From NCBI GenBank assembly GCA_963205005.1, contig CAUJHW010000082.1:1-43944 (forward strand): a stretch of DNA of 43,944 bases, given 5' to 3'. Below the pieces are notes generated by a model. That model saw only the letters and a list, made by a program, of their open reading frames with translations. It was not told the DNA's origin and ran no database searches. This document shows, in pieces, positions 36,034 to 43,944 of this stretch; within the stretch, counting starts at the first letter, position 1, and each line of letters opens with the position of its first letter. A program made the translations under genes and the position numbers. This stretch comes from Pseudomonadota bacterium. Lineage in GTDB: Bacteria; Pseudomonadota; Alphaproteobacteria; Caulobacterales; Caulobacteraceae.

Positions 36034-38853
36034 TCAGTTCCCGAAGATCCAGCCCGGCGTCAGGCTGCTCAGGGTCACCCCCAGAAGCACCATCTGGCCG
36101 CCGCCGGTCATGTTGATCACGGTGTCGGGCCCGACCTGGGAGACCGTGTACTGGGTTCCGGGGTCGAGCTGCACCCGGTCGCCCTGGGCCAGGCTGAAGT
36201 CGGTCACCCGGTCGATCCCGGCGTCGCCGAAGGTGTGGAAGATGTCGGCGCCGTCGCCGCCGGTCACGGTGTCGTCGCCCTTGTCGCCGCTGACGAAGTC
36301 GGCCCCGGCCCCGCCGCGCAGGATGTCGTTGTCCTGGCCGCCCCGGACGATGTCGTCACCGTCGCCGGCTTCCAGCGTATCGGCGCCCAGGTTGCCGTAG
36401 ACCAGGTCCGCGCCAGCGTCGCCGAAGATCAGGTCATTGTCCTTGCCGCCGACCACCCAGTCGGTCCCGGTCCCGCCGATGACCGTGTCGTTGCCCATGT
36501 TGCCGTTGATGTCGTCGAACGAAGGCCCGCCCAGGATGTAGTCGTTGCCCTCGTCGCCGCGCAGGTAGGTCGCGCCGACGCCGGCGGTCCCGGTCAGCCC
36601 CTGCGGGAACAGGGCGAAGATGATGTCGTCGCCCAGGCCGCCAAAGACCGTGTCCTGGCCGCCTGCGCCGTACAGTATGTCGTCACCCGCATAGCCCCGG
36701 ATCAGGTCCGCGCCGGGGCCGCCGCCGAGGAAGTCCTGGGTCGAGAGCAGGGTCGTGAACGCCTCCTGCGTCGCGTCTGTGACCACCCAGCGGACGAACG
36801 GCGTGGCCGAGATGCCGCGCGACTGCAGGGCCGCCGTGAAGCTGCCGATGGTCATCGCGATGCTGGTGACATTTCCGCCGGCAAGCTGGTCGTTTCCGTC
36901 GTAGCTGAAGTTCGTGCCGCGCAGCTGGAATGTGCCGCCGGGGCCGCTCAGGTTCAGCGCGACCTCGCTGCCGTCGAAGGGCGCGCCCAGCACGGCATTG
37001 AGGTGGACGGCGTCCATGTCGCCGCGCAACGTGCCGACAAGGCCTGGGATCAGCACCGTGCTCGGCGCCGGGAAGGGTGGCGGACCGGGGGCCTGCAGAG
37101 GCGGCGCCGAGACCGACACGAAATTCGCCGCGTCCACGTCGGCCAGGGTGCGCCCGACCAGCCGCACGCCGTCCGCGGCCACGTTGGTATTGGCGCTGTC
37201 GACGAAGACCAGCACGTCGGCGCCCAGCTGAACGGCGACGAAGTTCGACCCCGCGGCCATGGCCTGCGACGCCTGCGTCGCGGCCTGGATCGGATCGGTC
37301 GCGCTGAACTCGGCATAGGCGCCACCGACAACCAGGCCGCCGCCGAAGACCAGCCGGTCAAGCGCGCTCCAGTCCAGGATCATGTCGGCGGATTCCAGCG
37401 TCACGCCGGAGTGGCCGCCAGCGATCTCGATCCGGTCTGCGCCGTCGCCGGTCGTGATCTCGTCGCGGCCCTGACCGCCCGTGATCGTGTCGTCGCCCGA
37501 GCCGCCCGTCAGGGTGTCGGCCAGCGCGCCGCCGTTCAGCACGTCGTCGCCGGCGCCGCCGTCCAGCCGCAGGCCCGTGACGACGCCGGTGACCGTCAGC
37601 GTATCGTTGCCCGCATCACCGAACAGCGCCCCGCCGCCGGCCGTGATCGCATCGTTGCCCGCACCCCCGGTCAGGGTCAGCGCCGCGCTCTGCGAGCCCG
37701 GAGCGAACAGCATGTCGTTCCCGTCGCCGCCATCCAGCAACAGCGCGCCGGGGTTGCCCGTGAGGGTGTCGTTTCCGGTCTCGCCGAAGACGAAGTCCGC
37801 GCCGCCGCCGCCGAACATGTTGTCGCCGCCGGCCCCGCCCTGCAGGGTGTCAGCCGATGTCGAGCCGCTGAGCGTGTCGTTGAAGGCGCTGCCCGATACG
37901 CCCTCGATGGAAACCAGGATATCCGCGCCCTGCCCCGCGCCGCTGCCGGAGCCCGAGGCCAGCGAGACCGTGACCGCCGCGCCCGCTTCGGCGTAGCTGA
38001 CCGTGTCCGATCCCGCGCCGCCGTCCAGGCGGTCGTTCCCCGGACCGCCGGCCAGAACATCATCGCCGCCCAGGCCCTGTACCGTGTCGTTGCCGGTTCC
38101 CCCGGCAAGAACCTCCGAGGCCTCAGTTCCGTTGATGGCCGCCCCCGTCGGCGGCGGCGGGGCCGGCGGGGCCGGCAGCACGCCCGCCGGGGCGGCAATG
38201 AAGGACAGATGATCGATGAACCCCAGGCCCGAATTCTCGATCGTGAACCGGACGCCGATGGTGTTGTCGCCCCGGCTGTCGACGAACACGGCCAGGGTGG
38301 TGGCGTTGATCGCCGCGACCACGAAGTTCAGGGCGCCCGAGGCAATCTGGGTGCTTGCGAAGTTGGTCGCCACGCTGAGGTCGCCCAACTGCTCCTCGAC
38401 ATAGTCGGTGAGGGTCGGGGTCACCGTCGACACCGCGATCCGGTCGCCGGTCTTGAAGTCGAGGATCGCCGCGCCGTTCACGCCGGATGAAAACGCGAAC
38501 AGGTCGGCGCCATCGCCCCCGGCCAGCCGGTCGCCGGCGCCCGCCACCAGGGTGTCATTCCCGGCGCCCGCATAGATCGCCTCGGTCTTCGAGGTTCCGG
38601 TGAAGGTCTCGCTGGCCGAGGTGCCGACGACAAAGGTCGAGCCGTTGACGATCGGGACAGTGCGCACCTGGTCGGTGAAACCGGCCCCGAACGTCACCTG
38701 GCGGCCGAGGAAGCCGAATGTGATGTTGGCCCCGCTCAGCACCACCGAAATGTTGCTGAAGTTGGCAAACTCGGCGGTGAACGACAGCGTGTCGGCCGCT
38801 CCGAAGGCCGCCGCCTGTTCCGGCGTGATGGTCTCGAACGTGTACGCCGACAT
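36034..38853 (-). CDS. RTX calcium-binding protein 2
   Basis: 939 residues from MSAYTFETIT at 38853, with AAGGGG before the ATG. The N-terminal ~115 residues are beta-rich without RTX repeats. A module copy follows (~117-222: ILDFKTGDRIAV ... FVVAAINATTLAVFVDS). Then a Pro linker, RTX repeats, a second module copy (~478-578: MILDWSALDRLVFGGG ... FVAVQLGADVLVFVDS ... LVGRTLADV), a unique ~120-residue domain (VLIPGLVGTLRGDMDAVHLNAVL, then LRGTNFSYDGNDQL), more RTX repeats and the shared tail ending TPGWIFGN. Type I secretion is expected. It is 75 bp upstream of RTX 1 on the same strand. Confidence 0.9.
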   Translation of the reverse strand: MSAYTFETITPEQAAAFGAADTLSFTAEFANFSNISVVLSGANITFGFLGRQVTFGAGFTDQVRTVPIVNGSTFVVGTSASETFTGTSKTEAIYAGAGNDTLVAGAGDRLAGGDGADLFAFSSGVNGAAILDFKTGDRIAVSTVTPTLTDYVEEQLGDLSVATNFASTQIASGALNFVVAAINATTLAVFVDSRGDNTIGVRFTIENSGLGFIDHLSFIAAPAGVLPAPPAPPPPTGAAINGTEASEVLAGGTGNDTVQGLGGDDVLAGGPGNDRLDGGAGSDTVSYAEAGAAVTVSLASGSGSGAGQGADILVSIEGVSGSAFNDTLSGSTSADTLQGGAGGDNMFGGGGADFVFGETGNDTLTGNPGALLLDGGDGNDMLFAPGSQSAALTLTGGAGNDAITAGGGALFGDAGNDTLTVTGVVTGLRLDGGAGDDVLNGGALADTLTGGSGDDTITGGQGRDEITTGDGADRIEIAGGHSGVTLESADMILDWSALDRLVFGGGLVVGGAYAEFSATDPIQAATQASQAMAAGSNFVAVQLGADVLVFVDSANTNVAADGVRLVGRTLADVDAANFVSVSAPPLQAPGPPPFPAPSTVLIPGLVGTLRGDMDAVHLNAVLGAPFDGSEVALNLSGPGGTFQLRGTNFSYDGNDQLAGGNVTSIAMTIGSFTAALQSRGISATPFVRWVVTDATQEAFTTLLSTQDFLGGGPGADLIRGYAGDDILYGAGGQDTVFGGLGDDIIFALFPQGLTGTAGVGATYLRGDEGNDYILGGPSFDDINGNMGNDTVIGGTGTDWVVGGKDNDLIFGDAGADLVYGNLGADTLEAGDGDDIVRGGQDNDILRGGAGADFVSGDKGDDTVTGGDGADIFHTFGDAGIDRVTDFSLAQGDRVQLDPGTQYTVSQVGPDTVINMTGGGQMVLLGVTLSSLTPGWIFGN

Positions 38854-38935
38854 ACTGCACCCCTTGGCCCCGGGGCGACGCTGCTGGCGCCCGCGAAGCA
38901 CGTCAATCGCACGCGCCTTACACGCGAGTGAGTTA

Positions 38936-41900
38936 TCAGGCCCCGAAGATCCAGCCCGGGGGCAGGCTGTTCATCGCCACGCCCACCAGGATCAACTGGC
39001 CGCCGCCGGTCATGCTGACGACCGTGTCGCCGCCCACCTGGCTGACAGCGTAGGTCGTGCCGGGGTCCAGTTGCACACGGTCGCCCTGGGCCAGGCTGAA
39101 GTCGGTCACCCGGTCGAGCCCGGCGTCCCCGAAGCTGTGGAACACATCCGCCCCGGCGCCGCCGGTCATGGTGTCGTCGCCCTTGTCGCCGGACACGAAA
39201 TCGTCGCCCGCCCCGCCGTTGGTGACGTCATTGTCCTGGCCTCCGCGGACGATGTCGTCTCCATCGCCCCCTTCGCAGGTGTCAGCGCCCAGATTGCCAT
39301 AGACCAGGTCGTTCCCGGTATCTCCCGACAGCAGGTCCTGATCCTTGCCGCCCACCACCCAATCGGCGCCTGATCCGCCCGAGGCGGTGTCATTGCCGAT
39401 ATTGCCGTTGATGTCGTCGAAGTCGGAGCCGCCCACGATGCGATCGTTCCCATCGTCGCCGCGAAGGTAGGTGATGAACGCGCCTGCAGAGATCGTGTCG
39501 TCGCCCGCGCCAGCGTGGATTTCCCAGGCGCTGGCTGTCGCAGCGAGACTGTCATTGCCGGTCGTCGGCGACGGACCTGGGCCTGTGGCGGGCGTCGTTG
39601 GCGGCGCTGGCGGCAGTGGGGGCGTTGGTGGCGCCAGGAGGATCGGCGTGGGACCGACGTTCGCGAAGGAAATGTCGTCCAGGGTCCGCCCGGCCAACAG
39701 GATGGCCTGGCCCGAGCGGGGCGCGAACAGGATGACGTCCGCTCCCACCTGGGCGGCGGTGTAATTGATCCCGAACTCGCCGTAGGCGCCCTGGGCCTGA
39801 TTGTAGGCGATATCGTAGCTGCCGGCCGTGATCTCACGATAGTTGCCGGCGGAGGCGGCTGTGTCCCCCCAGATCTGCAGGAAGTCGCCGCTGGACCAGT
39901 CCAGAATCCGGTCAAGACGCGCCGTCGCGCCGCCCAGCGCCGAAACGGCCGAGGCGTCGCCGGTCAGGGCGAACTCGAAGATGTCGGCTCCGGCCCCGCC
40001 GCTGAGGGTGTCCGAACCCGGGCCCGACTGGATCCGGTCGTCGCCTTCGCCGCCAGCGATGACGTCGTCGCCGTCGCGGCCGTCGAGCGTATCGGCCCCA
40101 TCGGCGCCGGACAGGGTGTCCGCGCCGCTCCAGCCGCGCAGCACATTGGCGGCTCCGTCGCCGGCCAGAAGGTCGGAAGCCATGGAGCCGTCGATATTCT
40201 CGATGTCCACGAGCGTGTCGAAGCCCTCGCCGCCGCCGATGACCTGGGCGCCGGAAAGCCCGAGGCTGACGGACACGCCGGAGACGGCATTGAGGTAGGC
40301 GACCGTATCGACGCCAGACCCGCCGTCGATACGGTCGTCGCCCGCGAAAGCCTGGAGGTAGTCGGCCCCTGCACCGCCGGCCAGGGTGTCGGAGCCGGCG
40401 CCGCCCTGCAGTTCGTCGTCGCCGTCGCCGCCAGACAGGCGATCGTCGCCAGCGCCGCCGATCAGCACGTCATTGCCGCCAAGACCATCCAGGACATCGG
40501 CCCCGTCGCCGCCCCGCAGGACGTCCGCGCCCGAGGTCGCGCCGCCGCTCGGCGGCGGTGGTGGTGGTGGTGACGGCGGTGATGGTGGTGATGGCGGTAA
40601 CGGCGGTGACGGCGGCGCTGGCGGCGACGGTGGAGACGGCGGTCCGACCATGTCGCTGGCAGAGACATCGGCCAGGGTCCGGCCCATGAGGACCACGGCG
40701 TCGTCCGCCGAGCCGTTGTCGGCGCCGCTGTCTGCGAACACGACGACGTCGGCTCCGATAGCGACGACCACAAAGTCGGCGGCGCCTGTGGCGATCCTGG
40801 CGTTGGCGAGGCTCAGCGCCTCGTCATAGCTGGCCGCCGTCAGTTCGACGTAGTTGGTGTCCGACCCCGAACCTGCCGCGAAGGTCAGCGAATCCTCAGC
40901 GGCCCAGTCCGAGATCACGTCGAGGCTTCCGGCGGTGACGCCGGAATCGCCCCTCGCGAAGGCAAAGGTGTCGGCGCCCGCGCCGCCGCTCAGCTGGTCG
41001 CGGCCGCCACCGCCCAGGATCCGATCAGCGCCGTCACCGCCCGAGATGAGGTCCGCGCCACCACCGCCATCAATCGTGTCGCTGCCGCCATCGCCGGCCA
41101 AGGTCTCGCCGCCCGCACCGCCGGCGATGGTGTCGGCGCCATCGCCTCCATTCACTGCCGAGCCCAATACCCCGGCGCGGCCGTCATAGAGATCGTTTCC
41201 GGCGTCGAGGCTGACCACGCCCTGGATGGCGCCTGAATTCACAAGCTGGCTGGACGCACTGCCCATCGACACCTTGCCGGCCATCACACCGGCGTTGGTG
41301 AACAGCTGGGCGCCGCCGAAATCGACATAGGGTGTCACGCGAAGCGCGTAGTCGCCCTCGAGTCGGCCCGCGTTGATGAACGTATCCGAGGTTCCGAACG
41401 TGCTTGAATACAGCACGGCGATGCTTTCCGACCCCGGGCCGCCATCGGAGGCCCGGACGACGCCGGTGTTGTAGAAGCTGGAATCGAAGCCGTTCAGCGT
41501 CACCGCCGTGGCGCTGGACCGGCCCGACACGACGAACTCGCCGGTGTTGCGGAACGTCCCGCCGTTGGCGAGGAACACGCCCCGGGCATCGCCTTCCGAC
41601 GAGGTGACACGGAACGTCCCGGTATTCTCGAACAGCCAGGGACCGGCGTCCCAGGTGGTCAATCCCGTCGCCTGGCCCCGCGCACCGACTTCGACAAGGC
41701 CGCGATTGATGAAGTCCGGTGACCAGCTTCCCGAAAAATAGCCGCTGGCCGAACCACCGGCGACGGTCGAGGTCACACGCAGGACGCCCGTGCCCGTAAT
41801 CGTCACCAGGCAATCATAAAAGCTGCTGGCGCCGATCTGGATACCGGTGATGCTGGTCCGGTCCGTACTGCTCGCGAGCACCGTGACGGCGCCCTCGATG

Positions 41901-42016
41901 GTCAGGTCTGGCGCGCCGGAAGGGTCGCCCTGGATCTGGAATCCGGTCTCGTTCGTGAAGGTGAGCGTCTCACCCTGCGCGACGCGATAGTCTGCCGAGA
42001 CCGTCAACGTCGCCAA
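38936..42016 (-). CDS. RTX calcium-binding protein 3 with N-terminal beta-helix
   Basis: 1026 residues from a TTG at 42016, chosen because a GGGGGG run lies ~6-12 nt upstream and the frame further 5' is not protein-like. The N-terminal ~320 residues have repeats around FxNTGxF (WLFENTGTFRV, TFRNTGEFVV, SFYNTGVVRA, TFINAGRLEG, LFTNAGVMAG, QLVNSGAIQG), a right-handed beta-helix pattern as in adhesins. RTX repeats follow, then module copies at ~354-456 and ~681-786, a long Pro/Ser linker between RTX blocks (SPPAPPSPPLPPSPPSPP) and the shared tail ending PPGWIFGA. Probably a large secreted adhesin or surface protein exported by a type I system elsewhere. It is first in the three-gene RTX array. 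Confidence 0.88.
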   Translation of the reverse strand: MATLTVSADYRVAQGETLTFTNETGFQIQGDPSGAPDLTIEGAVTVLASSTDRTSITGIQIGASSFYDCLVTITGTGVLRVTSTVAGGSASGYFSGSWSPDFINRGLVEVGARGQATGLTTWDAGPWLFENTGTFRVTSSEGDARGVFLANGGTFRNTGEFVVSGRSSATAVTLNGFDSSFYNTGVVRASDGGPGSESIAVLYSSTFGTSDTFINAGRLEGDYALRVTPYVDFGGAQLFTNAGVMAGKVSMGSASSQLVNSGAIQGVVSLDAGNDLYDGRAGVLGSAVNGGDGADTIAGGAGGETLAGDGGSDTIDGGGGADLISGGDGADRILGGGGRDQLSGGAGADTFAFARGDSGVTAGSLDVISDWAAEDSLTFAAGSGSDTNYVELTAASYDEALSLANARIATGAADFVVVAIGADVVVFADSGADNGSADDAVVLMGRTLADVSASDMVGPPSPPSPPAPPSPPLPPSPPSPPSPPPPPPPSGGATSGADVLRGGDGADVLDGLGGNDVLIGGAGDDRLSGGDGDDELQGGAGSDTLAGGAGADYLQAFAGDDRIDGGSGVDTVAYLNAVSGVSVSLGLSGAQVIGGGEGFDTLVDIENIDGSMASDLLAGDGAANVLRGWSGADTLSGADGADTLDGRDGDDVIAGGEGDDRIQSGPGSDTLSGGAGADIFEFALTGDASAVSALGGATARLDRILDWSSGDFLQIWGDTAASAGNYREITAGSYDIAYNQAQGAYGEFGINYTAAQVGADVILFAPRSGQAILLAGRTLDDISFANVGPTPILLAPPTPPLPPAPPTTPATGPGPSPTTGNDSLAATASAWEIHAGAGDDTISAGAFITYLRGDDGNDRIVGGSDFDDINGNIGNDTASGGSGADWVVGGKDQDLLSGDTGNDLVYGNLGADTCEGGDGDDIVRGGQDNDVTNGGAGDDFVSGDKGDDTMTGGAGADVFHSFGDAGLDRVTDFSLAQGDRVQLDPGTTYAVSQVGGDTVVSMTGGGQLILVGVAMNSLPPGWIFGA

Positions 42017-42218
42017 GTTACGCCCCCCGGAACAAGCAGCGGGCGCACGATGTCCGCCCACCGGCCACGCCGTACAATGGCGCGCCCCGCATAATCCTGG
42101 CTGTGCGGAACAGCCCGGTCAACCGACGATCGCGGGCGAGGATCGCTCGCCTGAAGGGCGAACTTTCAGAGCGGACCACGCCTGGTGGGTCCGGCGAGGG
42201 ACCGCCCCCCGCCCGCTC

Positions 42219-43886
42219 CTACCGCGTGAACTTGTGGAACTTGATCCGGTGGGGGATCAGGCTGTCGGCGCCCAGGCGGCGCTTCTTGTCCTCTTCGTAG
42301 GCTTCGAAGTTGCCCTCGAACCATTCCACGTGGCTGTCGCCCTCGAAGGCCAGGATGTGAGTGGCCAGGCGGTCGAGGAACCAGCGGTCGTGGCTGATGA
42401 CCACGGCGCAGCCGGCGAATTCCTCCAGCGCCTCTTCCAGGTTCTGCAGCGTCTCGATGTCGAGGTCGTTGGTCGGTTCGTCGAGCAGGATGACGTTGCC
42501 GCCTTCGGTCAGGGTCTTGGCCAGGTGGACGCGGTTACGCTCACCGCCCGACAGCTGGCCGACCTTCTTCTGCTGGTCGCCGCCGCGGAAGTTGAACGAG
42601 CCCACGTAGGAGCGCGTGTTGATCTCGCGCTTGCCCACCGCCAGGACGTCGAGGCCCTGGGAGACTTCCTGCCATACGGTCTTGTTCGGATCGAGCGCGT
42701 CGCGGCTCTGGTCGACATAGGCCAGCTTCACCGTCTCGCCGACACGGAATGTGCCGCCGTCGGGCTGCTCCTGGCCGGTGATGATCTTGAACAGGGTCGA
42801 CTTGCCGGCGCCGTTCGGGCCAATGACGCCGACGATGCCGTTGGGCGGCAGCTTGAAGGTCAGGTTCTCGAACAGCACCTTGTCGCCGTAGGCCTTCGAC
42901 AGGCCGTTGGCCTCCAGCACCAGGTTGCCCAGGCGCGGGCCCGGCGGGATCTGGATGGTGGCGAAGCTCTGGGACTCGCGGCTGTTCTCCTGCTCGCGGA
43001 CCATCTCGTCATAGGCCGCCAGACGGGCCTTGGACTTGGCCTGGCGGGCCTTGGCGCCGGACCGCACCCACTCCAGTTCGCGGGTCATGGCGCGCTGGCG
43101 GGCCTCGCTCTCGGACTTCTCCTGCACGATCCGCTTGGTCTTCTGCTCCAGCCAGCCGGAGTAGTTGCCCTCGTAGGGGATGCCCTTGCCGCGATCGAGC
43201 TCCAGGGTCCACTTGGTCACCTGGTCCAGGAAGTAGCGGTCGTGGGTGACCAGGATGACGCAGCCCGGGAAGGCTTCCAGGTGGTGCTGCAGCCAGGCGA
43301 CGCTTTCGGCGTCCAGGTGGTTGGTGGGCTCGTCCAGCAGCAGCATGTCGGGCTTCGACAGCAGCAGGCGGGCCAGCGCGATCCGGCGCTTCTCACCGCC
43401 CGACAGCTTGTCGACCTTCCAGTCGTTGGGCGGGCAGCGCAGGGCGTCGGTGGCCATCTCGATCTTCGAATCGATGTCCCACAGGTCGCCAGCGTCGATC
43501 TTCTCCTGGAGAGCGGTCATCTCCTCCATGAGTTCGTCGGTGTAGTTCTCGCCCAGCTCGGCTGCGATGGCGTTGTAGCGGTCGAAGATCTTCTTCTCTT
43601 CGCACCAGCTGATCACGTTGCCCCAGACATCGAGGCTCTCATCCAGGTGCGGCTCCTGCTCCAGGTAGCCCATCTTGATGCCGTCGGCGGCCTTGGCCTC
43701 GCCCACGAACTCCTTGTCGCGGCCGGCCATGATCTTCAGCAGGGTCGACTTGCCCGAGCCGTTGACACCGACCACGCCGATCTTGGCGTCGGAGTAGAAC
43801 GACAGCCAGATGTTCTCGAACACCTTCTTGCCGCCCGGGAAGGCCTTGGTCAGGCCCTGCATCTGGAAAATGTATTGCTGCGCCAT
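42219..43886 (-). CDS. ettA: Energy-dependent translational throttle protein EttA (ABC-F ATPase)
   Basis: 555 residues, the same length as E. coli EttA. Two ABC domains: Walker [10 protein letters not shown] (40-48), signature LSGGE (161-165), Walker B with [11 protein letters not shown] (182-192); second Walker [10 protein letters not shown] ending near Lys362 and a second LSGGE. The arm insertion (~95-140) and the linker with [19 protein letters not shown] are EttA features. No membrane domain. It binds the ribosomal E site and slows the first peptide-bond step when ADP is high. The start at 43886 ([20 protein letters not shown]) matches the family. Only 58 bp of upstream sequence lie in the window. 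Confidence 0.97.
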   Translation of the reverse strand: MAQQYIFQMQGLTKAFPGGKKVFENIWLSFYSDAKIGVVGVNGSGKSTLLKIMAGRDKEFVGEAKAADGIKMGYLEQEPHLDESLDVWGNVISWCEEKKIFDRYNAIAAELGENYTDELMEEMTALQEKIDAGDLWDIDSKIEMATDALRCPPNDWKVDKLSGGEKRRIALARLLLSKPDMLLLDEPTNHLDAESVAWLQHHLEAFPGCVILVTHDRYFLDQVTKWTLELDRGKGIPYEGNYSGWLEQKTKRIVQEKSESEARQRAMTRELEWVRSGAKARQAKSKARLAAYDEMVREQENSRESQSFATIQIPPGPRLGNLVLEANGLSKAYGDKVLFENLTFKLPPNGIVGVIGPNGAGKSTLFKIITGQEQPDGGTFRVGETVKLAYVDQSRDALDPNKTVWQEVSQGLDVLAVGKREINTRSYVGSFNFRGGDQQKKVGQLSGGERNRVHLAKTLTEGGNVILLDEPTNDLDIETLQNLEEALEEFAGCAVVISHDRWFLDRLATHILAFEGDSHVEWFEGNFEAYEEDKKRRLGADSLIPHRIKFHKFTR

Positions 43887-43944
43887 GGGGCGTCGGAGCT
43901 CGCTCTCGAATGTGCTGGAAGTCGCGCGAGCAGATAGCGGGGGC

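Noticed and set aside
35791..38490. 899-codon plus-strand frame across RTX1 and RTX2
   Set aside because: Antisense of GGxGxD repeats produces repetitive Ala/Val/Asp/His text; no RBS or family.
40560..40640. GGTGGTGG/GGCGGTGA tract as a minisatellite
   Set aside because: It codes for the Pro/Ser linker of RTX protein 3.

Overview
The window is high-GC DNA from an alphaproteobacterium, most likely Caulobacterales (Caulobacter or Phenylobacterium type). The lineage call is an inference from several signs: MetH split into two proteins in one operon with MetF and an ArsR-methyltransferase fusion, a large TonB-dependent receptor, a PEPxxWA-CTERM protein, tandem RTX proteins, GCTATCT-type -10 boxes, and an order of xerD / helical protein / aroK / aroB / CNNM transporter. 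No rRNA, tRNA, CRISPR array, prophage or insertion sequence was seen.

Layout. 1-4.25 kb: a carotenoid oxygenase cut by the left edge, divergent from a TetR regulator and an epoxide hydrolase, then a four-armed palindromic repeat and a threonine aldolase. 4.25-7.8 kb: a TonB receptor with a strong terminator and a second large inverted repeat. 7.8-16.2 kb: housekeeping genes (nitronate monooxygenase, accA, a glycine-zipper envelope protein, xerD with a secreted helical protein, and aroK-aroB-CNNM transporter joined by ATGA overlaps). 16.2-20.05 kb: a DUF3297 protein, a DPP-IV-type peptidase and a Gly-rich PEPxxWA-CTERM protein with N-terminal WxWP repeats. 20.05-26.4 kb: an accessory stretch with an extended IF-1 paralogue beside a cold-shock protein, DUF3606 and DUF2188-like proteins, a carboxylesterase, an alpha/beta hydrolase, a VanZ-like protein and an XRE regulator. 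26.6-32.3 kb: a methionine operon (ArsR-methyltransferase, metF, metH N-terminal half, metH C-terminal half). 32.4-42 kb: a 2-hydroxyacid dehydrogenase, an MFS exporter and three tandem RTX proteins. 42.2 kb to the right edge: ettA.

The most unusual item is a pair of very short genes, 34 and 31 codons long, at 20514-20618 and 24296-24391 on the minus strand. Each encodes one hydrophobic helix. Each has the same 72-73 nt upstream block: an extended -10 box, then exactly 7 nt later an identical GTCC-AGAC-GGAC hairpin, then directly a 7-bp hairpin whose stem sequence differs between copies but stays paired and whose loop is C-rich. One copy ends in a perfect intrinsic terminator, so it is probably a roughly 210-nt transcript of its own. 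This looks like a small RNA/small membrane protein family that ordinary gene calling would miss.

Other points of interest are a family of half-palindromes (GTCATCCC, GCA-capped hairpin, GGGACCCA), one of which sits exactly at the metH split; a 16-bp perfect palindrome three bases before the ArsR-methyltransferase start; and a ~100-residue module occurring five times across the three RTX proteins. No type I secretion genes lie in the window, so the RTX exporter must be encoded elsewhere.
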